Below, in pieces: positions 7,692-16,181 of a stretch of DNA of 64,000 bases; the stretch's first letter is position 1; every line of letters starts with the position of its first letter. Under the pieces are notes generated by a model. That model searched no databases, was not told the DNA's origin, and was given only the letters and a program-made list of their open reading frames with translations. The translations under genes were made by a program, and so were the position numbers. Origin of the DNA: an uncultured bacterium (GTDB taxonomy: Bacteria > Cyanobacteriota > Vampirovibrionia > Gastranaerophilales > Gastranaerophilaceae); assembly GCA_902783835.1 (NCBI GenBank), contig CACZSN010000026.1, positions 29,787 through 93,786 on the forward strand, in the 5' to 3' direction.

Positions 7692-8278
7692 TAGACATAA
7701 AAAATCACATCAGTGCATCCATTCAAACAAAAGAAAAAATTCTACAAAATGAAAAATTTTTGACGAAAATAACTGAAATTTCAAAAGTCATAGTTAATGC
7801 TTTTCAAAACGGGAAAAAACTTCTCACGGCAGGCAACGGCGGTTCTTCTTGCGATGCACAACATATGGCAAGCGAACTTGTGGCAAAATTTTATTTTGAA
7901 CGCCCCGCTCTGAGTGCGATTTCGTTAACTACCGACACCGCTGTAATTACGGCAATAGGGAACGATTTGAGTGCTGAAGACATATTTTTCAGACAAATTC
8001 AGGCAAACGGGCAAGAAGGAGATATTTTTGTAGCAATTTCAACATCCGGAAATTCAACAAACATTGTCAAAGCCGCAGAAGAAGCAAAAAAAAGAAAAGT
8101 TATTGTTATCGGTTTAACAGGACAAAATCCTTGCAAATTGGATGCATTTTGCGACTACTCTCTAAAAGTGCCATCCCAAAATACTCCGACTATTCAAGAA
8201 TCACACATTATGCTTTGTCATATTATTTGTGCTCTTGTCGAAGATATGATGTTTAATAAGAAAGATTGTAAATGTTAG
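7688..8278 (+). CDS. gmhA: Sedoheptulose 7-phosphate isomerase (phosphoheptose isomerase)
   Basis: The 196-residue SIS-domain protein has the GmhA signature GNGGSSCDAQHMA (from residue 49), which holds the phosphate-binding Ser pair and the Asp/His of the active site. The STSGNSTNIV loop near the middle and an ESH/HIICALVE C-terminal segment also fit. It converts sedoheptulose 7-phosphate to D-glycero-D-manno-heptose 7-phosphate, the first step of heptose synthesis in the cytoplasm. Length is normal for the family. It overlaps the preceding fusion gene and the following kinase gene by a few bases, which implies translational coupling. Confidence 0.88.
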   Translation: MIDIKNHISASIQTKEKILQNEKFLTKITEISKVIVNAFQNGKKLLTAGNGGSSCDAQHMASELVAKFYFERPALSAISLTTDTAVITAIGNDLSAEDIFFRQIQANGQEGDIFVAISTSGNSTNIVKAAEEAKKRKVIVIGLTGQNPCKLDAFCDYSLKVPSQNTPTIQESHIMLCHIICALVEDMMFNKKDCKC

Positions 8279-9294
8279 TAAAAGCAAAAGCTCCTTTGAG
8301 AATTGGATTTGCAGGTGGCGGAACAGACGTCAGCCCTTACAGTGACGAGTTTGGCGGTGCCGTACTGAATGCAACCATAGACAAATATGCTACCGTCGTA
8401 ATTGAACCGAGAAACGACGGACTTATTTCCTTTTGCAGCATTGATAAAAACGAAAAAGTCGTTTTCAAATCAACAAAACATCTTGATTCACAAGGAAAAT
8501 TAGATTTATTGGCAGGTTCTTATAACAGAATCGTTAAAGATTTCACAAAAAAACCCCTCAGCTTTTCTATGATAACATATGTGGATGCTCCTATCGGCAG
8601 CGGTCTCGGTGCAAGCTCAACTCTCGTCGTTGCAATTATAAAAGCTTATCAGGAATGGCTAAAACTTCCTCTCGGAAATTATGATATAGCAAATCTTGCA
8701 TACAGCATCGAACGGGAAGATTTAAAAATGTTGGGAGGAAAACAAGACCAATATGCCGCATCTTTCGGAGGATTTAACTTTGTTGAATTTGAAAAAGACA
8801 GAGTAATCGTCAACCCGCTCAAAATTGACAAAACTTTCGCGAAAGAACTTGAATTTAATACAATATTATATTACACGGGAACAAGCAGATTATCTGCCAA
8901 AATTATAGAATGCCAGTCTGAAAATACAAAACAAAAAAATTCCGTAGCACTCGAAGCTATGCACCAAATAAAAAAAGATGCCTTTAAAATGAAAGAAATA
9001 TTCTTGGCTAATGATACAGATGAAATCGGAGAACTTTTGAATCTTTGCTGGGAAAGCAAAAAAAAGACGGCACAAGAAATATCAAATTCAATGATTGATG
9101 AAATATACAATACCGCAATCAAAGCAGGTGCAACAGGCGGAAAGATTTCCGGTGCGGGCGGCGGCGGCTACATGTTTTTCTATTGCCCCAAAATATCTAA
9201 ATACAACGTTATGGAAGAATTATCAAAATTTGGGGGAAAATGCACAAATTTCAGATTTACCTATACAGGTGCGGAAAGCTGGACCGTTGACTAA
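8272..9294 (+). CDS. hddA: D-glycero-alpha-D-manno-heptose 7-phosphate kinase (GHMP family)
   Basis: The 340-residue GHMP kinase opens with KAPLRIGFAGGGTDVSPY, the form seen in HddA/FkbP-type sugar kinases. The ATP loop GSGLGASSTLVV lies near residues 108-119 and the third motif GATGGKISGAGGGG is near the C-terminus. It would phosphorylate heptose 7-phosphate at C1 to the alpha-1,7-bisphosphate. With gmhA and the HddC-GmhB fusion, all four steps from sedoheptulose 7-phosphate to GDP-heptose are covered, for S-layer, LPS or capsule glycans. The start overlaps the gmhA stop. It is the last gene of this plus-strand operon. Confidence 0.85.
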   Translation: MLVKAKAPLRIGFAGGGTDVSPYSDEFGGAVLNATIDKYATVVIEPRNDGLISFCSIDKNEKVVFKSTKHLDSQGKLDLLAGSYNRIVKDFTKKPLSFSMITYVDAPIGSGLGASSTLVVAIIKAYQEWLKLPLGNYDIANLAYSIEREDLKMLGGKQDQYAASFGGFNFVEFEKDRVIVNPLKIDKTFAKELEFNTILYYTGTSRLSAKIIECQSENTKQKNSVALEAMHQIKKDAFKMKEIFLANDTDEIGELLNLCWESKKKTAQEISNSMIDEIYNTAIKAGATGGKISGAGGGGYMFFYCPKISKYNVMEELSKFGGKCTNFRFTYTGAESWTVD

Positions 9295-9300
9295 ATTCTT

Positions 9301-9339
9301 AAAAAAAGGGCCGTATTGAAGAAAATCCTCAACACGACC
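9301..9339 (-). terminator. Terminator of the export operon
   Basis: On the minus strand an 11-bp stem (GGTCGTGTTGA with GGCCGTATTGAA, two G-T pairs) is followed by C and seven T. There is no T-run on the plus strand, so hddA is not clearly terminated here. Confidence 0.75.
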
Positions 9340-9354
9340 GTCACAACAATTTAT

Positions 9355-10503
9355 TTATCTCTCATATTCTTTATGCAATTTTTTTGTAACAAAAATTGCT
9401 GCCACAAAATAAATAACGTTCAATAAAAGCAACCATATAAAATCAAAACCGACTTGAAAGAATGTCGCACCTTGAACATTAACCTTTGTAATTCCGTCAA
9501 TTGCCGCCGTTGCAGGTATGAATAATGCACCTGCATTTACCGCCGCCGGTATCGCTTCTTTCGGCCAAATTAACCCCGGAAGGAAAATAAAAACAAGTGA
9601 TGTAACAACCAAAATCATCAAAGAAGACTCTCTTGTTCTAAAGCCATATGAAATAACTTGTGCAAAAAATACCGCAGAATAAAGCATTAAGCCATATAAC
9701 ACAAATAGTGGCAAAACATTATAGCACATCGGATATCTGCACAGTGCCGGGCAAATGAGAAAAATAAACGCACCGTACAAGATATACAATAGTACATAAA
9801 ATGTTGCCCGTGCAAGTAAAACAAACGGAATATCTTTATCATTTTTACAAAATCTGATTTTCTTTTCATTCCGAGTTCCTTGCAACATGCCTAATGCCAC
9901 TATTAGTGTTTGGTGTAAAATCACAATTAAAATTACGGGATAAACATAAGTTTCATATCCGCCGGCAGGGTTATACAAAGGGACTTGAACAAACTGAAAA
10001 GGCTGCTTCAAGGCAATAGCAGTTTGTTTTGGAATACCCATTTTAACGAGTCTTCCAATTTCTATTCTTGCCCCCGTTTCGAGAGCGGTTTGCATAACAC
10101 CCGTATAAATTGCTTTGTAAATTATCATATAAGCGGAATCCACATATAGTGACAAATCTACCTGTTTTCCCCGATAAATGTCTTTTTGAAAATCTTTTGG
10201 AATTATTGCAAATCCTGAAATTTTACCTTCATAAAATTTCTTTTGTGCTTCATCTAAACTTGGCACTTTTTCAACAATTTTGACATAGTCAGTCGAATCA
10301 AGGTTGCGAATAAACTCTCTTGACACTGTTGTCTTATCAAAATCAACAATACCAAAAGGAACTTCCTTAACGACTTCATTGGCATAGGGTACAGCGTAAA
10401 ACAAAGAATAAACGACAACACCGATAACCATTACCAAAAGCATTCCTTGGTCATTCAAAAAAGTTTTAAATTCTTCTTTTATAATATCCCAAAACTTTTT
10501 CAT
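9355..10503 (-). CDS. ABC-2 type permease, second of pair (YbhR-like)
   Basis: The 382-residue protein has one N-terminal membrane segment, a large periplasmic domain (about 45-190, with FGIVDFDKTTVSREFIRNL and GFAIIPKDFQKDI), and a C-terminal block of five or so membrane segments. This is the ABC2_membrane_3 architecture of YbhR/YbhS/YhiH exporters. The ATG at 10501-10503 overlaps the stop of the upstream permease (ATGA). It is the last gene of a TetR-TolC-HlyD-permease-permease operon. No ATP-binding subunit is encoded in the operon. The two permeases are paralogous, so they probably form a heterodimer. Confidence 0.85.
   Translation of the reverse strand: MKKFWDIIKEEFKTFLNDQGMLLVMVIGVVVYSLFYAVPYANEVVKEVPFGIVDFDKTTVSREFIRNLDSTDYVKIVEKVPSLDEAQKKFYEGKISGFAIIPKDFQKDIYRGKQVDLSLYVDSAYMIIYKAIYTGVMQTALETGARIEIGRLVKMGIPKQTAIALKQPFQFVQVPLYNPAGGYETYVYPVILIVILHQTLIVALGMLQGTRNEKKIRFCKNDKDIPFVLLARATFYVLLYILYGAFIFLICPALCRYPMCYNVLPLFVLYGLMLYSAVFFAQVISYGFRTRESSLMILVVTSLVFIFLPGLIWPKEAIPAAVNAGALFIPATAAIDGITKVNVQGATFFQVGFDFIWLLLLNVIYFVAAIFVTKKLHKEYER
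9698..9712. repeat. Iterated palindrome copy 8 (minus strand GCCACTATTTGTGTT)
   Basis: Read on the minus strand, 13 of 15 positions match the consensus. It encodes Pro-Leu-Phe-Val-Leu in the permease gene. Confidence 0.8.
9896..9910. repeat. Iterated palindrome copy 9 (GCCACTATTAGTGTT)
   Basis: Thirteen of 15 positions match. It lies about 200 bases from copy 8 in the same gene, in opposite orientation, and encodes Thr-Leu-Ile-Val-Ala. Confidence 0.8.
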
Positions 10504-11663
10504 GATTGGTACCACCTTTTTTCATCCAGTGCAAGTTTTTTGAGTCTAATCAATGCCGCAAAACCAAGCACGGCAAGAACTATCATCCCGACAAAATGTT
10601 TTAAATCATAAACAATCGGAAAATTTCTGAATGTTTGATCAAGCATAACTTGAATCCAATATGAAAGCGGTAACAAAGCACCGTAAATCTTTGCAAACAA
10701 AGGCATTGACATCGTCGGGAATGTAATACCGGCAAAAGCAAATCCCATCGCTACATAAAAAGCTGAATTACTTAAACAATATCTAAAATTCCCGTTAATC
10801 GACATAAAAATTATACCGATTGCAAAACACGATATCATAAAAGCAATAGTCGCAAGCACGGCAAGCATAGCATTTCCGCCGAACGGAACTCCGTAAAGTC
10901 CGAAATAAACAACCGCCAAAATTGCAAAGACAACCGCAAAAATCGCCATATAAGGAGTCCATTTCCCCCAAATAGCTGTCCACATTGAATTATCTGCAAT
11001 CTGAAGCCACTCTTTTGTCGTACCGTACTTAAATTCCGTACCTATCGCATAAACTGAAATCATTACCATATTGATTTGCAAAATATGTCCAAATGCAATC
11101 AATGCAAGAAAATACAGATAATTAAAATAAGGATTTGAATTAACATGGTCAACTATCGCAATCGGGTTTGCCTGTGCAATTGCGGCTTCCATAGGCATTC
11201 CTTTTTTATTCCTGATTTTTGCATCAAGCCCGACTACCATACTTTGAAGCATTGAACTTACATCTTTGGTAATAATTCCTCCGATTAAAATCCGCTGATT
11301 ATTGTAATAATACATTAGTTCAGGTTGTTTCAAACGATAAATATCACGTTGAAAATCTTTCGGAATGGCAATAAATCCGTATATTTTTCCCTCTGTAAGT
11401 AAGTCCTGACCTTCTTTAAAACTTGTAACCTGATATTTAACTTTGCAAGATTGTAAGGTATTCAAATTTCTTACAAAAAGCCGTGAAAGCTCAGAATGGT
11501 CTGCATTATAAACAGCTATCGGCAAATCAACCGGGGAACCTTTTCCGAAGATAAAACACATCAAAAGGCACATAGATAGAGGTATGACAAGAGAAACAAC
11601 CCATCCTAACGGACGGGCAAAAATTCTTTCAATTTCTCTTTTTACAACTTCAAAATATGCCAT
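10500..11663 (-). CDS. ABC-2 type permease, first of pair (YbhS-like)
   Basis: The 387-residue protein has the same plan as the next permease: an N-terminal membrane segment, a periplasmic domain with AVYNADHSELSRLFVRNL and GFIAIPKDFQRDIY, and five or six C-terminal membrane segments. The start used is the ATG at 11661-11663, which overlaps the HlyD stop (TAATG); a TTG six codons upstream is less likely. Together with HlyD and TolC it would form a drug or lipid exporter spanning both membranes. Confidence 0.85.
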   Translation of the reverse strand: MAYFEVVKREIERIFARPLGWVVSLVIPLSMCLLMCFIFGKGSPVDLPIAVYNADHSELSRLFVRNLNTLQSCKVKYQVTSFKEGQDLLTEGKIYGFIAIPKDFQRDIYRLKQPELMYYYNNQRILIGGIITKDVSSMLQSMVVGLDAKIRNKKGMPMEAAIAQANPIAIVDHVNSNPYFNYLYFLALIAFGHILQINMVMISVYAIGTEFKYGTTKEWLQIADNSMWTAIWGKWTPYMAIFAVVFAILAVVYFGLYGVPFGGNAMLAVLATIAFMISCFAIGIIFMSINGNFRYCLSNSAFYVAMGFAFAGITFPTMSMPLFAKIYGALLPLSYWIQVMLDQTFRNFPIVYDLKHFVGMIVLAVLGFAALIRLKKLALDEKRWYQS

Positions 11664-12604
11664 TATTTTAATTTTTTCCAATCAAATGTTGCACTCATGC
11701 CCGCTCTGAGGTCATTTTGCGGTTCTGTCGGAATTGCACGGACTTCAAATGTTTTCATATCAAAATCACCTTTAGCCTTAGTTGCACGCCAATTTGCAAA
11801 ATTTCCCATAACGGAAATATAATTAACTTTAACCTTAACGGGTTTATCTCCCGCTGCAGGAATGTTTACGTCAAATTCCGTACCGTTTTTAATTTTCGAA
11901 AGTAAATCTTCACGAAGATTAAAAGTAATCCAACAGTCATTGTTATCAACAATTGTAATTATCGGAGAACCTGCACCGACGAGTTCGCCTTCTTCTACGG
12001 TAATTTCCGTAACAACACCGTCCATCGGAGCTACAATTTTATTTTCTTTCAAATAAGAAGAAACTTCTGAATTTGCACCTCTTGCTCGTTTGACATTTGC
12101 TGCGGCGGATAATTTATCTTCTTTTTGTGCACCATTTACGAGCATCGTATATTGTTCTTTTGCAGCTTGATATTTAGCGGTTGCTTCATCCAATTTTTGA
12201 GTGGGAATAACACCTTCATTATGCAAACGATTCATTCTTTCATAAGTTTTTTTCGCAACGTCAAAATTTGCTTTAGCCATTCCGATTTGTTCTTCTCTGG
12301 TACCGTTATTGACCTTAGCCTGTTGAGCCATAGCAAGAGCCAACATCGCATCTGCCTGTTCGGCTTTTGCGTTAATTTCGGGTGTATCAAGTTCAAGCAA
12401 AATATCACCTTTTTTTACAATATCACCCTTTTGGACATTAATTTTCAGAACTCTGCCTACAACTTTTGATGACAAATCAACCGTTTTGGTATCAACTTCG
12501 CCCTGCAAAATCATTGTATTTTCCTGATTATAAGCATATATCCCGCAAGAAATAAAAATTGCCGCGAGAATTATAAAAACTAAGATTGTAATTTTCTTCT
12601 TCAT
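11663..12604 (-). CDS. HlyD-family membrane fusion protein
   Basis: The 313-residue periplasmic adaptor has one N-terminal anchor (about 5-25), a biotinyl-lipoyl half (VGRVLKINVQKGDIVKKGD), an alpha-helical hairpin (about 75-165), the second lipoyl half (KIVAPMDGVVTEITVEEGE), and a beta-barrel domain. This is the YbhG/EmrA type. A GAGG site precedes the ATG. It lies 7 bases after tolC and overlaps the first permease gene, so it is the adaptor joining inner-membrane permeases to TolC. Confidence 0.9.
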   Translation of the reverse strand: MKKKITILVFIILAAIFISCGIYAYNQENTMILQGEVDTKTVDLSSKVVGRVLKINVQKGDIVKKGDILLELDTPEINAKAEQADAMLALAMAQQAKVNNGTREEQIGMAKANFDVAKKTYERMNRLHNEGVIPTQKLDEATAKYQAAKEQYTMLVNGAQKEDKLSAAANVKRARGANSEVSSYLKENKIVAPMDGVVTEITVEEGELVGAGSPIITIVDNNDCWITFNLREDLLSKIKNGTEFDVNIPAAGDKPVKVKVNYISVMGNFANWRATKAKGDFDMKTFEVRAIPTEPQNDLRAGMSATFDWKKLK

Positions 12605-12611
12605 ATCAACC

Positions 12612-13994
12612 TCACATATCTGTTTTATTTGAACCGGAAATATAGTTCAAAATTTCATCGGTATCGCCGTTCGTTCTGAGCAAGTCCGCCAATGTTACAT
12701 CGTAATTATAAATTGAGTTAAGTCGTTCGATTTTGACTTTTAATAACATCATTTGAGCATCCGTAACCTGCAACGATGTTCCAAAACCTTCTCTGAAAGC
12801 AAGATTTGCAACACGCAAAGATTCTTCAGCCGTTTCAAGAGATTTGAGTGCAGAATCATAATTTTCTTTATACTTCATAAGCTCCTGATATTGCTTAATC
12901 AAAAGACATTCAATATTATATTTTGCATCTTCTATCTCATAGTCAACGCTTTTTCTTTCAGCCTTTGCAGCTCGAACGTTATTTGTTCTTGCAAATCCGT
13001 CAAACAAAATCATATTTGCACTTCCGCCGATTGCTCCTCTCGGAACGGTTTCCGACAAATTACTTGCCGCCGCTATGTCCATAGCAAAAAGAGAAACTGT
13101 CGGCATATAATCCGCAACTTTTGCATGATATTTAGCATCCATAATTTTTCTTTTTTCCGCCAATTGTTTAAGTTTCGGATTATTAGTTAATGCATTTTCC
13201 TTCATTGACTCAACATCCACAGAGGTTTCATCAAAAACAAAAAGCAAAGATGCCGGCTCAATTCTGACATCTTTTAAATTGACATCTTGAGCCTTAATTA
13301 ATGTCTTTAAACCCTCTTCAACAATGTTAATGTCTCTCAGAGAAGCTTTATAATCCCTTTCCGCATCTGCATAAGCAACTTCTGCGTGTAATCTTTCCGC
13401 CTTAGAAATAATACCTTCTTTTTCTAAAAGTTTCGCATCTTTAACGTGTTTTTCAATGCATTCAGCCGTTTGTCTGCGAACTTCCGCAACATCTCTTGCC
13501 AATCGCAAACCATAATATCTTTTCACGAGTTCAACCGTTAAATTATCCTTAACATCACGGTATTTTTCATTTGTTGCAGCATATTTTGCCCTTGCAACAG
13601 CGTGATTAGACAATAATTTGCCGCCCGTAAAAATATTCCAAACAACTCCGCCGCCAAATGTAAACAAATTCTTATCCTGAATGTGAGATGTTATAGAAAC
13701 GGGACGTCCCATAATTTTGTCCGTTGTTGTCAAATTCATCTCTTTTGAAAAATGAAGATATGTGGAATTTAACATAACCTTTGGAGAAAATTCACCAAGT
13801 GCGGCATTTTTCTCAAATTTAGCCTGTTTTATCGCCTCGTTATGTGCTTTCAACGAATTATTATTCTCAAGCATTAATTCATACGCTTGTTCAAAACTTA
13901 AATCGACAAGGTCAACTCCGCTCTTCTGTACGTCAGCTGCCATAACACTTTTGCAGGAGCAAAGCAAAATCATTAATGTCAAAAACTTCTTCAT
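12612..13994 (-). CDS. TolC-family outer-membrane efflux protein
   Basis: The 460-residue protein has a signal peptide ending near VMA-AD and two repeated outer-membrane efflux (OEP) halves rich in long helices. Typical phrases are LSFEQAYELMLENN at the start and YREGF-like AFREGFGTSLQVTDAQ near the C-terminus. It forms the trimeric outer-membrane channel of the exporter. The ATG at 13992-13994 overlaps the TGA of the tetR gene. The upstream in-frame start (14012) lies inside tetR and gives a poorer signal peptide. Its presence is direct evidence for an outer membrane. Confidence 0.9.
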   Translation of the reverse strand: MKKFLTLMILLCSCKSVMAADVQKSGVDLVDLSFEQAYELMLENNNSLKAHNEAIKQAKFEKNAALGEFSPKVMLNSTYLHFSKEMNLTTTDKIMGRPVSITSHIQDKNLFTFGGGVVWNIFTGGKLLSNHAVARAKYAATNEKYRDVKDNLTVELVKRYYGLRLARDVAEVRRQTAECIEKHVKDAKLLEKEGIISKAERLHAEVAYADAERDYKASLRDINIVEEGLKTLIKAQDVNLKDVRIEPASLLFVFDETSVDVESMKENALTNNPKLKQLAEKRKIMDAKYHAKVADYMPTVSLFAMDIAAASNLSETVPRGAIGGSANMILFDGFARTNNVRAAKAERKSVDYEIEDAKYNIECLLIKQYQELMKYKENYDSALKSLETAEESLRVANLAFREGFGTSLQVTDAQMMLLKVKIERLNSIYNYDVTLADLLRTNGDTDEILNYISGSNKTDM

Positions 13995-14569
13995 TTTACC
14001 CCCATAAAGCAAAGAAATCTTCTCAAAATCTCCGCTTTCTTTTCTTCAAAATCATCATTTTCCGACAAAAATTGAATATAAGTACTGATAATATTGTCAA
14101 AAATGTGAGCAAATAACATCGCCTCATCCTCTGTCATAGGTTTGATTTCGGAAATATAACAAGCCATTTTGTTAATCACCTTTATCATCGGGTGCTCTTG
14201 CCCTCTCGAAATGTTTTTCAAAGAAAGAAGATTATTTTTCATATATCCCTTAATGGCAGACTTGTTCAATTCAAAATATCTGAATTTCAAATCAACACAT
14301 AAAGACAATTTCTCTTTCGGATCGGTCAAATTCTTACTGTCTTCAATCAATTTTTGATAACCTTCGTCAATAATTGTCGACAACCAAGCCAAAAATAAAC
14401 CCTCTTTCGACTTGAAATAACCGTAAATCGTTCCGACTCCGATACTTAATTCCTTCGCAATCTTATCAATCTGCGTCCCCTCATAACCGTAATTTTTAAA
14501 ATACTCGTGAGCGGTTTGCAAAATATATTGCTTCTTTAATTCATCTACTTTTTCATTTAAATTTATCAT
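13991..14569 (-). CDS. TetR-family transcriptional regulator
   Basis: The 192-residue protein carries an N-terminal TetR helix-turn-helix (about residues 12-60: AHEYFKNYGYEGTQIDKIAKELSIGVGTIYGYFKSKEGLF) followed by an all-helical ligand and dimerisation domain. It heads the tolC-hlyD-permease operon and very probably represses it in response to an exported compound. Two perfect inverted repeats overlap its promoter just upstream. The deduced start site lies only about five bases before the ATG, so its mRNA has almost no leader. Confidence 0.9.
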   Translation of the reverse strand: MINLNEKVDELKKQYILQTAHEYFKNYGYEGTQIDKIAKELSIGVGTIYGYFKSKEGLFLAWLSTIIDEGYQKLIEDSKNLTDPKEKLSLCVDLKFRYFELNKSAIKGYMKNNLLSLKNISRGQEHPMIKVINKMACYISEIKPMTEDEAMLFAHIFDNIISTYIQFLSENDDFEEKKAEILRRFLCFMGVK

Positions 14570-14572
14570 AAC

Positions 14573-14585
14573 AGAATGATATTCT
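14573..14585. promoter_or_regulatory. TetR operator 1 (AGAAT-N3-ATTCT)
   Basis: Perfect 5-bp inverted repeat AGAATGATATTCT. It covers the -10 region and start of the tetR promoter. Confidence 0.7.
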
Positions 14586-14609
14586 ATTTCAGAATATTAT
14601 TCTACTCAA
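14581..14609 (-). promoter_or_regulatory. Promoter of the tetR-tolC export operon
   Basis: On the minus strand TTGAGT (14604-14609) and TAGAAT (14581-14586) are 17 bases apart. The spacer contains operator 2 and the -10 overlaps operator 1. Confidence 0.65.
14591..14603. promoter_or_regulatory. TetR operator 2 (AGAAT-N3-ATTCT)
   Basis: Second perfect inverted repeat AGAATATTATTCT, 18 bases from the first. It fills the spacer between -35 and -10. Confidence 0.7.
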
Positions 14610-14681
14610 AAAACGAAATTCTTTACATAAAGAAACATTCTGACCCGCCATGGGGGAATTTCAGGGGTTTTGCATTTTTAC

Positions 14682-14716
14682 AAAAAAAGACACCACCGAA
14701 ATGATGATGTCTTTTT
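14682..14716 (-). terminator. Terminator after rfbA
   Basis: On the minus strand AAAGACATCATC pairs with GGTGGTGTCTTT (12 bp, G-T pairs included) and is followed by a T-run. The plus strand also ends the hairpin with five T, so it may work both ways. Confidence 0.75.
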
Positions 14717-14734
14717 CAAAATTTAGCCTCGAAA

Positions 14735-15601
14735 TTATTTTACAGTTCTAAGATATCTGTAATAGTCATTTTTCGGGTATTTATCCGCCTTAGCGATTAA
14801 ATCTTCACGAGTCAAAAACTTCATACGATAAGCAACTTCCTCGAGGCATGCGATTTTGATACCTTGATTTTCTTCGATTGCTTGAACGTATTGGCTTGCT
14901 TGGAACATCGAGTGGTGAGTTCCCGTATCGAGCCATGCAAAGCCTCTGCCCAATTTTTCAACAGAAAGCGTACCTTTTTCGAGATAAATTCTGTTCAAAT
15001 CGGTAATTTCGAGCTCGCCTCTTGCTGACGGTTTAAGGTTTTTTGCATACTCAACGACTTTATTATCGTAGAAATACAAACCGGTTACAGCGTAATCAGA
15101 TTTCGGGTTTTCAGGTTTTTCTTCAAGAGAAATAGCCTTGCCGCCTTCACCAAATTCAACAACACCAAATCTTTCGGGGTCTTTAACTTTATAACCGAAA
15201 ACAGTTGCACCGCCTTCTTCATAAGTTCTTTTAACAACTCTTTGGAGCATTGAAGAAAATCCGCCGTAAAAAATATTGTCGCCTAAAATCAAAGCAACAC
15301 AATCATCACCGATAAATTCTTCGCCCAAAATAAATGCTTGTGCAAGTCCGTCAGGAGAAGGTTGTTCTTTATAGCTCAATTTAATACCGAAATCAGAACC
15401 ATCGCCCAAAAGTTTTTTGAAGTTTGGCAAATCTTGAGGGGTTGAAATAATCAAAATTTCATTAATTCCAGCAAGCAATAATGTTGAAAGCGGATAATAA
15501 ATCATCGGTTTGTCATAAATAGGCAAGAGTTGTTTTGAGACAGTCATTGTAGTCGGGTAAAGTCTTGTTCCTGCACCGCCTGCTAAAATTATACCTTTCA
15601 T
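14735..15601 (-). CDS. rfbA: Glucose-1-phosphate thymidylyltransferase
   Basis: The 288-residue nucleotidyltransferase has the signature GGAGTRLYP (8-16), [25 protein letters not shown], and the C-terminal [10 protein letters not shown] stretch of RmlA/RfbA. It joins dTTP and glucose 1-phosphate to dTDP-glucose, the first step of the dTDP-sugar pathway. Length is normal. It is the last of three rfb genes and ends at a strong terminator. Confidence 0.95.
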   Translation of the reverse strand: MKGIILAGGAGTRLYPTTMTVSKQLLPIYDKPMIYYPLSTLLLAGINEILIISTPQDLPNFKKLLGDGSDFGIKLSYKEQPSPDGLAQAFILGEEFIGDDCVALILGDNIFYGGFSSMLQRVVKRTYEEGGATVFGYKVKDPERFGVVEFGEGGKAISLEEKPENPKSDYAVTGLYFYDNKVVEYAKNLKPSARGELEITDLNRIYLEKGTLSVEKLGRGFAWLDTGTHHSMFQASQYVQAIEENQGIKIACLEEVAYRMKFLTREDLIAKADKYPKNDYYRYLRTVK

Positions 15602-15617
15602 TTTCGTCCTTTCCTTT

Positions 15618-16169
15618 TTATAACAAATCCGTCACGTCTTTTAAGAACGGTTGTTTTTTATCTTTTTCGCTTAATTGAGGTTCAAAATCGATACCCCAAT
15701 TTACGTTGATATCAGGGTCATTCCAACGAATACCTCTGTCGTTTTCGGGAGAGTATTCGTTTGAACATTTATACAAAAATTCTGCTTCATCGCTCAATAC
15801 CACAAAGCCGTGAGCAAAGCCTTCAGGAAGATAGAGCATACATTTATTTTCTTCTGAAAGTTCTCTGCTTACCCATTTTCCGAAAGTTTTTGAGCCTTTT
15901 CTGATATCGACGGCAACATCGAGAATTTTACCTTTTACGCATCTGACCAATTTTGCTTGTGCTTTCGGATGCATTTGGTAGTGCAATCCTCTCAAAACAC
16001 CTTTTACGGATTTTGAGTGATTGTCTTGGTTAAATTCATCTTTAATGCCGTTTGCAACAAAGACTGATTTTTTGTATGTTTCTGAGAAAAATCCTCTGTC
16101 ATCTCCAAAAATCTGAGGAATAACGTAAATTACGTCTTCAATTTCTGTTTTTTGAAATTCAAATGCCAT
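15618..16169 (-). CDS. rfbC: dTDP-4-dehydrorhamnose 3,5-epimerase
   Basis: The 183-residue cupin has the RmlC pattern [11 protein letters not shown], the active-site segment VLRGLHYQ with catalytic His63, VAVDIRKGS, and LPEGFAHGF. It epimerises dTDP-4-keto-6-deoxyglucose at C3 and C5. It sits between rfbB and rfbA with short gaps (12 and 16 bases). An rfbD reductase for the last step is not in the window. Confidence 0.94.
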   Translation of the reverse strand: MAFEFQKTEIEDVIYVIPQIFGDDRGFFSETYKKSVFVANGIKDEFNQDNHSKSVKGVLRGLHYQMHPKAQAKLVRCVKGKILDVAVDIRKGSKTFGKWVSRELSEENKCMLYLPEGFAHGFVVLSDEAEFLYKCSNEYSPENDRGIRWNDPDINVNWGIDFEPQLSEKDKKQPFLKDVTDLL

Positions 16170-16181
16170 ATTTTTATCCTC

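Noticed and set aside
8200..8240. TATTATTTGTGCT in gmhA as another palindrome copy
   Set aside because: It shares only TATTTGTG and lacks the CACT left arm.
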